The notes below the pieces were generated by a model that worked only from the letters and a program-made list of their open reading frames with translations, did not search any database and was not told the origin of the DNA. This document shows positions 19,416 through 27,034 of a stretch of DNA of 64,000 bases, in pieces. How positions within the stretch are numbered: position 1 is the stretch's first letter; every line of letters begins with the position of its first letter. Both the position numbers and the translations under genes were made by a program. The stretch spans positions 2,380,436 through 2,444,435 of the forward strand of contig NZ_JAFEJA010000002.1 in the NCBI RefSeq assembly GCF_016919245.1, given 5' to 3'. This stretch comes from Streptomyces zhihengii. Its GTDB lineage: Bacteria > Actinomycetota > Actinomycetes > Streptomycetales > Streptomycetaceae.

Positions 19416-19694
19416 ATGCAGCCCGAGGTGGGACACGACGCGATGATCACGGCCAGCCGTGGCGGGGCACCGGCGTGGCTGGTGCTACCGCTGTGCGCCG
19501 TCCTGGTCCTCCTGGGCCTGGCCTTGACCTTCAACTTCAAGGGGATCCCCGAGCGACTTCACCAGCGGCAGACGGCCCACCGCCGAACAGGTTTCCAGTC
19601 GTCCTACGACCTCCAGCGCCTCGGGGGAGTCTGGCTGGTCCTCGTGGGCGGCGGGGCTTTCGTGGCCACCGCTTGGGAGCTCGCAACAGGCTGA
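19416..19694 (+). CDS. Small two-TM membrane protein
   Basis: A 92-residue protein with hydrophobic helices at about 21-38 (WLVLPLCAVLVLLGLAL) and 70-88 (GGVWLVLVGGGAFVATAW), joined by a charged loop (NFKGIPERLHQRQTAHRRTG). It resembles small Streptomyces membrane proteins of the DUF6199 sort, with two helices and a basic loop; that name is a guess from memory. Confidence 0.5.
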   Translation: MQPEVGHDAMITASRGGAPAWLVLPLCAVLVLLGLALTFNFKGIPERLHQRQTAHRRTGFQSSYDLQRLGGVWLVLVGGGAFVATAWELATG

Positions 19695-19960
19695 GGCCTA
19701 CGGGCCCCCTGGCCCTTACGCGCGCACGGAAACGAACTGGCGAATGCCCGCCCCCGGTTGCCCAGCGGTGGCCTGTGGCCTGCGCCACGCTTGACGCACA
19801 TAGGCGCGAACGGGCTTCGAACTGCCGGCACCCGCGCTGACGCCCCTCGCTCCCCGTGGCTGCCCGCACGACCTGGCACGGATGCGGCACGACCGCTGTT
19901 CGTTCCGAAGCATCTCCGCTGGCCGCGCGTCCTTGGGCCACTGGGTCGTGCGTCAATCAA

Positions 19961-20707
19961 TCAGAAGGGAGTTTCGAGATCGCCGCGGCCATCGCTGTGC
20001 GGCCCGCAGTCCCAGGGCTCCTCCTGAAAGGGTTCGATGTCGGTGACATCGTGGCCCCATGCCTCGAGGACCTTCCTGGCAACGCGCCGGTTGGGGTCGT
20101 CGCTGCTGGTGTCCAGGACGCGGCGCGCGTGCACGGCAAGGTGATCGCGGTGCTCGGCGAGCGCAGGGTGTTCGGCAAGGATGAGCGCGGCGAGGACGGC
20201 GGCTTCGCGCACGTCCTCGTGACCGTCCTGCAGGAAGGGCGCGACGGCTCGATAGAGCATCGGGCGCAGGTCCCGGAAGTCCGCCACGAGCGTGCCTGGG
20301 GTGAGCAGGCCGGGGCAATACGACTTAATGCGGTCGACAGTCTCGTCCGAGGCGTCGTAGGCCGTGGAAAGCAACCAGTTCAACAGGGTCGCTCGGATGG
20401 GGACGTTGCGATATGGCCGAAGCGTCATGGCCGCCGGGTGAGTAAGGATGCCGGCGACATACATGGCGACGGGGGCGGTGGCTTCGTAGATGCTGTTCTG
20501 GTGGCCGACCAGCTCACTCAGTTCCGACAAGGCGGTGACCTGCACCTTGGGATCAGGCTCCAGCAACCGCGCCAGGACTTCGGGAAGGCATTCACCGTTT
20601 CCGAAAGCCGTCTGGAGCGAACCCCAGTCAGTCTCCGCCAGGACTGCCTGATAAGGAGGCAAGCAAGGCTCGCGAGGCGCTACGGTCTTGAGGCTGCTGT
20701 GGCTCAC
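19961..20707 (-). CDS. HEAT-repeat hypothetical protein
   Basis: A 248-residue all-helical protein starting at GTG 20707 (MSHSSLKTVAPREPCLPPYQ). It has alternating helices such as VLARLLEPDPKVQVTALSEL and HEDVREAAVLAALILAEHPA, i.e. HEAT/armadillo-like units. It has no signal or membrane segment. A larger HEAT-repeat protein is encoded at 27035-29209. Likely a binding scaffold, partner unknown. Confidence 0.6.
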   Translation of the reverse strand: MSHSSLKTVAPREPCLPPYQAVLAETDWGSLQTAFGNGECLPEVLARLLEPDPKVQVTALSELSELVGHQNSIYEATAPVAMYVAGILTHPAAMTLRPYRNVPIRATLLNWLLSTAYDASDETVDRIKSYCPGLLTPGTLVADFRDLRPMLYRAVAPFLQDGHEDVREAAVLAALILAEHPALAEHRDHLAVHARRVLDTSSDDPNRRVARKVLEAWGHDVTDIEPFQEEPWDCGPHSDGRGDLETPF

Positions 20708-20895
20708 AGGCCAAACCTAGACCAGACTTGAGAGCAGTGGCCGTCTCGCCCTGGCTTCCCGTTCGGCATGGGCTGATCGGGCACGTTGGGACACACAGAC
20801 TGTGGTCCGCGAGTACGGCTTACTCGTACACCGCGGTGGCCCGCAGGGCGTTGCCGATGAACTCCCAGTCCGGTCCGGGTGGCTCCTCGCCTTGA

Positions 20896-21255
20896 GAGCA
20901 GGGGGCTGATCTGCCGTCGAGTGTCAACGAGCCGCAGTTTTGGATCATGACGTGCGGCGGTGTCGACGGCCTGGCCGGGCTGGCTGTGGTCGCGAATGGT
21001 TTCAGAGGGGTTCAGGCGGCTGATGAGCCGCGCCCTTACAAGCCGGTTCTCGAGTATCTGGTGATCGACCGGCGGGCTCGGGGCACGGGTCTGGGACGTC
21101 AACTGGCCCGGCACGTCCTCAACGAGGCAGCCCGCGGCGCGGACGGGGTCACTGTCGAGGTCGAGCACGAGCGTGTGGACGCCGTGCGGCTGGACCCGGC
21201 ACATGCAGTGCACCGTCCTGCCGGACAGCGAACAGAGCGCGCCGAAGGTTCTGCG
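20896..21255 (+). pseudogene. GNAT acetyltransferase fragment
   Basis: An in-frame stop at 20893 precedes a frame reading LPSSVNEPQFWIM, then LAGLAVVANGFRGVQ and LEYLVIDRRARGTGLGRQLA. The last block is the acetyl-CoA-binding motif A of GNAT enzymes (R/Q-x-x-G-x-G/A). The N-terminal strands are missing and the part after EVEHERVDAVRLDP degenerates, so this is probably inactive. Confidence 0.45.
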
Positions 21256-21817
21256 CCTGCGCTGGTCACCCGCCGGGAGCTGACCGACCGCCGCTACCCT
21301 CGACTGACGGCGGCGAGCGGGGGCGCATCTGCTGTTGCCTTCGCCTGCCCGTTGATCCTGGTGGTGGAAGCCGCCGTATCCCTGCCGGGGGCCGAGAAGG
21401 CGCGTTGGCTTGTCGCCGGGGAGAGGCGCCGCTGGCTGTGGCCCTCGACGAGGGTGCCCGGCTGGTTGGGCGGGTGCCTTGTGTTGCGTGTTGCAGGCTG
21501 TGGGCGATGCCGGTGCGCCGGATAGTGCTGGTGGTGGTGATCTGGACTGTGAGGTGTTCGTACTGGGCGAGGGCTGGTAAGCCAGCTGGGTTCGTGTTCG
21601 TCCGGGCGGTGGCGGGGTGGGGTGACGCCGGGGCGGGTGTCGCGCCACGCACGCAGGCCTTGCAGGGCTGGCCAGGACGTCCACCGGCATGCTGCTACGA
21701 CCTGGGCGGCGAGGGCGAACTCGCTTCCCGTGATGTAGCTCCAGACGAAGGCGGATGCGCACTCTCTGGTGTGCTCGTTCGGCTTCCGGCCTCGGCCTGG
21801 AGGACGTTGGCCGTCCC
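21256..21817. other. Decayed stretch downstream of the peptide operon
   Basis: No intact gene. The minus strand at about 21640-21780 encodes ECASAFVWSYITGSEFALAA and then CRWTSWPALQGLRAW, a conserved-looking piece similar in motif (VWSxITGSExxLA) to the one near 18930. Family not recognised. Confidence 0.3.
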
Positions 21818-21859
21818 CGTCCGGTCTCGTCCGGTGCATGCACCGGACGAGACCGGACG
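21818..21859 (-). terminator. Perfect 42-bp palindrome closing the peptide operon
   Basis: Each 21-base arm is the exact reverse complement of the other, with the centre TGCATGCA at 21835-21842. It starts 6 bases after the stop codon of the last peptide gene (21866). A hairpin this strong would end transcription from either side. Confidence 0.8.
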
Positions 21860-21865
21860 TCTGCG

Positions 21866-22081
21866 TCAGCGCGGGATCTCGACCTCGATGGGGGGCTCCA
21901 TGGTCCCGCCGTCACGTCCGGCCTGGAACGCGTTCACCAGGGCCACTCCGATGATCACGCCCGCCACCACGGCGGGCGTCGCCGTGACCGGTGTGCGGGT
22001 GCTGACGTACTGGCCCTCGGAGTCGTCGATCGAGATGTCGGTGAGGGCACCGGGTCTGGTCAGGAAGGAGATGTCGGTCAT
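21866..22081 (-). CDS. Precursor-like small peptide A (71 aa)
   Basis: Fourth gene of a four-gene minus-strand operon, with a clear AAGGAG ribosome site 6 bases before ATG. The N-terminal half (MTDISFLTRPGALTDISIDD) is polar. The C-terminal half has TPVTATPAVVAGVIIGVALV, then GGTMEPPIEVEIPR. The P-V-x-A-T-P start of the hydrophobic segment and the G-T-x-E-P tail recur in the other peptides of the operon. There is no classical signal peptide. It looks like a leader-plus-core precursor of a ribosomally made peptide, or a small membrane peptide; no modifying enzyme is adjacent. Family not recognised. Confidence 0.65.
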   Translation of the reverse strand: MTDISFLTRPGALTDISIDDSEGQYVSTRTPVTATPAVVAGVIIGVALVNAFQAGRDGGTMEPPIEVEIPR

Positions 22082-22122
22082 CTGATTCTCCTTGTCCGTG
22101 TTCCTCGTGGAGTGGTGCGCGG

Positions 22123-22317
22123 TCAGGCCTGGATGGGCCCGGTCTCGCCGCCGGCGTCGCAGAGGGTCACACCGACCGCGACGCCGGCGGCGAACACCGT
22201 CGCCACGATCATGGGCGTGGCCGCGACGGGGACCGTGCCCGTGGCGGTGTGACCGGGGTCCTGCTCGGTCAGGGGGCGTGCTGTGGCCGGGACGGCCTGG
22301 AAGACGGGAGCGTGCAT
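22123..22317 (-). CDS. Precursor-like small peptide B (64 aa)
   Basis: Third gene of the operon; AGGAGGA precedes the ATG. The leader-like half (MHAPVFQAVPATARPLTEQD) is followed by TVPVAATPMIVATVFAAGVA, VGVTLCDAG and the tail GETGPIQA. It shares the P-V-A-A-T-P block with peptide A and P-I-A-A-T-Q with peptide D. It holds the only Cys of its core (TLCDAG). It is 41 bp upstream of gene A and 55 bp downstream of gene C. Confidence 0.65.
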   Translation of the reverse strand: MHAPVFQAVPATARPLTEQDPGHTATGTVPVAATPMIVATVFAAGVAVGVTLCDAGGETGPIQA

Positions 22318-22372
22318 GGACTTCCTCCTGGTGGTGGGTGTGAAGAGTGGTGGGGCGATGTCGCGGGGCCGT

Positions 22373-22564
22373 TCATAGCCCCGGCTCCTGGGTGCCGCCG
22401 ATGTCGCCGATCGCCGGACCGATGGCGACCTGCGGGACGACGACCACCGAGGCCATCGGGCCCGTGGCCGGTCCGGTGTGCCCGCCGTCGCCCTCGGACA
22501 GGGCTCGCGTGGTGACCGGGGTGGCGGGGCAGGCGGAGGCCGCCGCCCGGCGGGTGCCGGTCAC
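22373..22564 (-). CDS. Precursor-like small peptide C (63 aa)
   Basis: Second gene of the operon. Its GTG start overlaps the TGA of gene D (GTGA), a sign of translational coupling. It opens MTGTRRAAASACPATPVTTR and continues GPMASVVVVPQVAIGPAIGD, ending IGGTQEPGL. The G-T-Q-E-P tail matches G-E-T-T-E-P in D and G-T-M-E-P in A. The hydrophobic part is shorter and richer in Val/Pro than in A, B and D. Confidence 0.6.
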   Translation of the reverse strand: MTGTRRAAASACPATPVTTRALSEGDGGHTGPATGPMASVVVVPQVAIGPAIGDIGGTQEPGL

Positions 22565-22749
22565 TGGAGCTGGGGTTCGGTGGTCTCGCCGATGATCGCC
22601 CCGGCCGCGTAGGCGATGACCACGGCGGCGGCGACCGTCGCGATGACCTGGGTGGCGGCGATCGGCGCCGCGCCGCCGAAGGTCTGCCCCTCGGTTCTCT
22701 CGTCGAGCGGGCCGACGGCGGCCCAGCCCGGTGTTCCGACCTGTTGCAC
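22561..22749 (-). CDS. Precursor-like small peptide D (62 aa), first of operon
   Basis: GTG at 22749 with a strong GAGGAGGG site. Leader-like residues 1-26 (MQQVGTPGWAAVGPLDERTE) are acidic and polar. Residues 27-54 are a hydrophobic core (APIAATQVIATVAAAVVIAY, then AAGAIIG), and the tail is ETTEPQLQ. The upstream 400 bp are free of genes and must hold the operon promoter. The core could form one amphipathic or transmembrane helix. Conserved Thr/Ala-Pro blocks are reminiscent of linaridin-type precursors, but no linaridin enzymes are in the window. Confidence 0.65.
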   Translation of the reverse strand: MQQVGTPGWAAVGPLDERTEGQTFGGAAPIAATQVIATVAAAVVIAYAAGAIIGETTEPQLQ

Positions 22750-23158
22750 GTTCCCTCCTCTGTCAGCCTGGACGGCACCCGGAGACTGCCGCCGCAGGTC
22801 GGTACGGCAGCGCGGCCCACCGGACCCCGGGGGGCCCGGCCGGAACGCTGGCGTCTGTGGCGTCAACGATGGCCGGGCCACCGGCCCGGGGGAAGGCCGT
22901 CGGCTGGCACGAGGCTGCACGGCGGCCCGCAGGATGGTGCAGGCGCGGCACCGCCGGCGCCGGTGCCGTCCGGGCGCCCCGGGAGGGGCACCTGACGGAA
23001 CGTCGGGGAACCGTTCCCCTCCAGCCGGCGTGTGGGAGTGAGAGTCGGCTGTCGTCACAGCCGTCCCGGAGGCCACAGCGCGCGAACGTCGGCATGATGC
23101 GGGCGGGACACACTGGGGCGGCCCTGATCGCACGAGCACACCGGGAGCACACCCCCTG
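22750..23158. other. Promoter region of the peptide operon
   Basis: About 400 bp between the peptide operon and the divergent broken gene at 23159. No gene or repeat was recognised. It must contain the operon promoter; no clear -10/-35 pair could be picked by eye. Confidence 0.4.
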
Positions 23159-23825
23159 AGCGGCAACACACTGACCCTGCACTCCGCGGTGAAGCGGACG
23201 AGAGGCCCGGACGCCACGAAGGTGACCGAGATGGTCACCTTCTCCGACAGCTCGGCCCCGGCGCCGGCCGCCGTGTACGTGGAGCGCGAACTCCCGCGGG
23301 GAGGAGTGCCCGCGTACCTCGCGGCGCGGCGCAGCGGGGTCCGCTCGTTCGCCCTGTGGTCCGACGACCGGCGCCGGGAACGGACGGCCGCCGTGGTGAC
23401 CCTGTCGGCGGGGGCGGCGTGTCGAGATACCAGGTGATCGGCGCCCACGGCGAGGCCGTCGGCACCCTCACCCGCGAGAAGGCGCTCCGCGGCAAGGGCC
23501 TGCGCACCCGCTGGACGGTGCACCCGGCCGGCGCCCCGGAGGCCGTCGACTACAAGGGCAGGATCGTCTGGTGGTGGCTGTGGTCGCCCCTGCTGCCCTT
23601 CATGGCGCTGGTCCTCCTAGCCACCGTCCCGGGCAACGAGGGCGGCCTCGCACGCGCACCCCGGCGCATCCGGTGGCGTGCCGAAGGGCAGGTCCCGCTG
23701 GAGTTCCGGTCCCGGGGCAACAAGCTGCTCCTCCACGCCCCCGGTGTGGACTGGCGGCTCGGGGCCGCGCTCATCGCCCTGCTGCGCAGCTTCCAGCCGA
23801 CGCGTGGGACGCGTCACCGGTCTGA
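23159..23825 (+). pseudogene. Hypothetical membrane protein with two frame breaks
   Basis: Pieces in successive frames combine to one Streptomyces-type protein: LTLHSAVKRTRGPDATKVTE and VPAYLAARRSGVRSFALW, then RYQVIGAHGEAVGTLTREKA and RTRWTVHPAGAPEAVDYKGR, a TM segment WWWLWSPLLPFMALVLLATV, and finally DAWDASPV with a stop at 23823. The breaks are near 23410 and 23800. No proper start codon is visible at the beginning. Family function unknown. Confidence 0.45.
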
Positions 23826-23897
23826 CTCGCGTGCCGTCCCGGACCGCGGGGCGGCGCCCGTGGTGCGGGACAGCACGCGCTGCGGGGCGGCGGCCGG

Positions 23898-25535
23898 TCA
23901 GCGTCCCTGGAGGGCGATGCGCTCCAGCATCGTGGCCAGGACGCTCCGGGCGCGGCGCTCCTGCTCGGGGACGTCGGGGAACTCGACGCGGAAGTAGACC
24001 TGTTCGCGGGCCGCGTCGGTGGCGGCGAGTTCGACGCGGCGGTGCCGTGAGCCCGGGTCGCCGGAGTCGGTCTTGTGGTAGTCGGCCTCGATGGTCCAGC
24101 CGGGCACACCGAGCACGTCGGCCGGTGCCGGCCCGTCGCCGCGGACCTCGTCCACCGTGCCGTCGGCGCCCGCGCGGTACCACCCCAGCTGGTCACGCAT
24201 GTCGTCGTCGACCGGCTTCCCGACGCCGAACTCGTGGTAGACGGAGACGACGATCTGACCGCCCGGCCCCGTGTAGAGGACACCGGCGCGCTCACGGGAA
24301 CGCTCGTAGTCCGCGGGGACGGCGACGGTGAAGCGGAGCTCCGCCTCCCGGACCTCGCGCCAGCCCGGGGGCAGCGGTCCGGACGCCTTCGCCGCGCGGG
24401 GGAAGCGGGCACCGGCGACCGGGGACGCCTCGACCGACGGTGACGGCCCCGCCCCGCCGGCCCGTGCGGGGGGTGTGGTGCCGGGCGACGCCGTGCGGGA
24501 GGCGCCGGCCCGGTCGGACGCACCGGCGCCCGGTGGGGTGCCGCCGCGGCCGTTCGCCCACACCAGGGCGGTCACCAGTCCCCCGGCGAGCAGGACGACC
24601 GCCACCGCGGCGGCCACCAGCCGGACGGTCCGGGGCGAGGCGTTCGGGGCTGCCGCCGCCCGCGTGGCGGCGGCAGCCGCAGCATCGGGCGGAGGGGCCG
24701 CCGGACGCAGCCCGGTCGCGATGTCGCCGAGGCGGGCGGCGACATCGGCGGCGCGCTGCGGGCGGTCGGCGGGGTCCTTGGCGAGGAGTTGAAGGGTGAG
24801 CGCGTCGAGCGCGGCCGGCAGCCCGGGGCGGAGCGTGCTTGGAGCGGCCGGGGTCTCGTAGAGATGCCCGTCGAAATGCGCCTCCCGTGAGCGGCTTCCG
24901 AACGGCGGCTGTCCGGTGAGGAGTTCGTACAGCAGGCAGCCGACCGCATACAGGTCGCTCCGGTGGTCGACGGGGCCGCTTCGTATCTGCTCGGGGGACA
25001 TCCACGGGGCGGTGCCCATGAGAACGCCCTCGGTGAGCCGGTCCAGCCCGAGAGCCGGGTCGAACCAGGCGATGCCGAAGTCCAGCACCTTGACGCTCAG
25101 ATCGTCCGTGAGGATGACGTTCGCCGGCTTGATGTCCCGGTGCACGACCCCCGCCTCGTGGGCCGCCGCGAGGCCCGCGCACACCTGGCCGGCCCACTCC
25201 ACCGCGCGGACGGGAGGCGGTGGCGCGGAGGACTCCCCGAGCACCTTGTCCAGAGTGCGGCCGCGCACGCGTTCCATGACGACGTAGACGGTGTCGCCGT
25301 CGCGGCCCACGTCGTGCACCGTCACGACGTGCCGGTTCTCGGACAGCCCGGCCGCCGCCCTGGCCTCCCGCGTCAGCCGGGCGACCGCGTCGGCCGACCC
25401 GAGGCCGTCCCTCAGCACCTTGACCGCCACCGTGCGGTGCAGCCGGTCGTCATGGGCCTCCCAGACGACGCCCATGCCACCGGCACCGAGGCGCTCCCCG
25501 ATCCGGTACCGCCCGTTGAGCAACTGCCCGCGCAC
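23898..25535 (-). CDS. Membrane serine/threonine protein kinase (PknB-like)
   Basis: A 545-residue bacterial eukaryotic-type kinase. The kinase domain spans residues 8-275: glycine loop GAGGMGVV 18-25, catalytic K39 (VAVKVL), HRDIKPAN 132-139, DFG 152-154 and the P+1 loop GTAPWMSPEQ. An Ala/Pro linker leads to a TM helix at 304-327 and a 215-residue extracytoplasmic domain (WREVREAELRFTVAVPADYE...) without PASTA repeats. Such sensors phosphorylate Ser/Thr in cytosolic targets in response to an external cue. It lies about 1.1 kb from the four-peptide operon in the same orientation, separated by a broken gene, so a link is speculative. Confidence 0.85.
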   Translation of the reverse strand: MRGQLLNGRYRIGERLGAGGMGVVWEAHDDRLHRTVAVKVLRDGLGSADAVARLTREARAAAGLSENRHVVTVHDVGRDGDTVYVVMERVRGRTLDKVLGESSAPPPPVRAVEWAGQVCAGLAAAHEAGVVHRDIKPANVILTDDLSVKVLDFGIAWFDPALGLDRLTEGVLMGTAPWMSPEQIRSGPVDHRSDLYAVGCLLYELLTGQPPFGSRSREAHFDGHLYETPAAPSTLRPGLPAALDALTLQLLAKDPADRPQRAADVAARLGDIATGLRPAAPPPDAAAAAATRAAAAPNASPRTVRLVAAAVAVVLLAGGLVTALVWANGRGGTPPGAGASDRAGASRTASPGTTPPARAGGAGPSPSVEASPVAGARFPRAAKASGPLPPGWREVREAELRFTVAVPADYERSRERAGVLYTGPGGQIVVSVYHEFGVGKPVDDDMRDQLGWYRAGADGTVDEVRGDGPAPADVLGVPGWTIEADYHKTDSGDPGSRHRRVELAATDAAREQVYFRVEFPDVPEQERRARSVLATMLERIALQGR

Positions 25536-25766
25536 GGTTCCCCCTCGTCCGCCACGCGCACGCGCGGCACCTGGTCACCACCACCCCGCCGGTCATTCAA
25601 ACCAAGGTCCCGTGGCGCGGCAACGGGGCCGTCGCCGCGGCGTGTCGGACACGGCGGCGGACGGCGGCCGAACCCCATAACGCCCCCCAGACTCCGATCG
25701 CCGACCGCGACCGGGTGAGGTCGTGGCGCCACGATGGGAGGCCGCGTTCGCGACCGGGAGGTTCCG

Positions 25767-26329
25767 ATGGCAGTGCAGCAGGCGGGCGAGCAACGGAGGC
25801 CGCCAGCACCCAGCTTTGAGGACCTCCTCGACTCCGCCCAGACCCACGCCCTGCACCTGGAGCTCCGCGATGTCTACGCCGTGGGGGAGGAGCGCGAGGT
25901 CTACGACACCTTCCAGAGGGACGGGAGCGTGCCTGCCGACGACTCGGCGTTCTGGAGCGGCTGGCTGCCGCTGGTGGAACGGACCGTCGCCCGCGGCGTG
26001 CAGGTCCGCCGGGCCCGGATCGTGTCCGAGCCGGTCACCGACTACATCCGCTTCGAGCACGCCATCACCGACGCCACTGCCGCGCCGACGAACAGGTCCG
26101 CTGGCTGCCCCGCCGCCACGCCTCCACCCTCGCCTTGCCCAGCGTGGCCTATGGCCACGCGGCACTCACCGCGGTGGGGATGCTGGACCAGAACCTCACG
26201 GGTGCCGGCATCAGTGCCGAGGAGCAGCGGCTTCAGTCCCGCTCGGCGACCGGCGACGCCGCAGGTCTTTGGGAGGCCAGCGTGACAGCGGGACGAGAGC
26301 GGTTCGGTGCAGTGCTGGGGCGTACCTGA
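25767..26329 (+). pseudogene. Chimera: DUF6879 N-part fused to the 3' end of the 16888 gene
   Basis: ATG 25767 has a GGGAGG site and encodes DUF6879 signatures: FEDLLDSAQTHALHLELRD, VERTVARGVQVRRARIVSEP and YIRFEHAITDA. A one-base shift near 26080 is needed to continue as DEQVRWLPRRHASTLALP. Immediately after that (26140) the sequence switches to a 190-bp segment about 95% identical to the 3' end of the gene at 16888-17448, in frame with the shifted reading. DUF6879 proteins are usually neighbours of DUF397 and HTH regulators; none is here. Confidence 0.6.
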
Positions 26330-26515
26330 CGCGGCGGAGGCTCAGCGCCGCAGTTGGCCGCACGGGCAAAGTAGGCCGCTCAGTCACGAGTCACACATTC
26401 CAGCAGACTGTGAGCGGGTGTCGCTGCGCCTCGCAGCCAGTTCACCAGGCCGCCTGGTGACTCGTTCTCGGCGACTGTCGGCGACTGCTGCCCTGCCCCT
26501 GAAGGAGCAGTCGGC

Positions 26516-26866
26516 TCAGGGGTACAGGCTCTCTGCTTGCGGATCGAACCAGACGAGGCCACGCTCGCGAGCCAGTTCAGCGGCGTACTCGGACACTTCC
26601 TCGGCCTTGCCGTAGGACATGAGCAAGTACACGGTCTGGCCTGATGCCTCATCGATGACCGGGGGTGAGGCCCATACGACGTTGCGGTCGACGTCATCCG
26701 GGTACCGCGCGACGAGGGTCTCCACGTACGCCACGATGCGCGGCGCCGGAGGCACGACGGCATCGTCCGACTCCAGGTAGCGCTCGTAGAGCTCGTCCTA
26801 CCTGGAGCCCGCTTGGCGGTCATCGGCTGGACGATCGCCGTCCCATACAACAAGGTCATAGCTCAC
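26516..26866 (-). pseudogene. Small hypothetical protein with an internal TAG
   Basis: GTG 26866 opens SYDLVVWDGDRPADDRQAG, then an in-frame TAG at 26800-26798, then DELYERYLESDDAVVPPAPR, IVAYVETLVARYPDD, WASPPVIDEASGQTVYLLMS and LVWFDPQAESLYP. This is the normal order of a Streptomyces family (MSYDLVVWEG... LYERYLES ... FDPQ). The reading frame is the same on both sides, so one nonsense change (plus a small deletion) separates the halves. The downstream half could still start at ATG 26755. Confidence 0.55.
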
Positions 26867-27034
26867 AGGCGCATCGTTGCAGGCGGAAGTTTGGCCCATA
26901 CGAGCAGGTCTGTTCCGCGGTCCCGGCCGGCCCCCGGCTTCTCCGGGCTGCTGAGCGAAGTTCGTCCCTGCCACAGGGGCATGCCCTGCTCGGTCCTGTG
27001 CCGGGTGTCAGTGCCAGCCTGCATGATGCCGGTC

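Noticed and set aside
19795..19900. GGTTCGAA-like sequence suggesting the T-arm of a tRNA
   Set aside because: No acceptor stem, anticodon arm or CCA-type end could be folded around it on either strand.
21300..21525. Extension of the GNAT frame to 21525
   Set aside because: The acetyltransferase pattern ends near 21255; the rest is compositionally biased and not like any GNAT C-terminus.
22561..23523. 320-codon minus-strand frame containing peptide D
   Set aside because: Only the last 62 codons have a ribosome site and a coherent pattern; the upstream part is Arg/Pro-rich noise.
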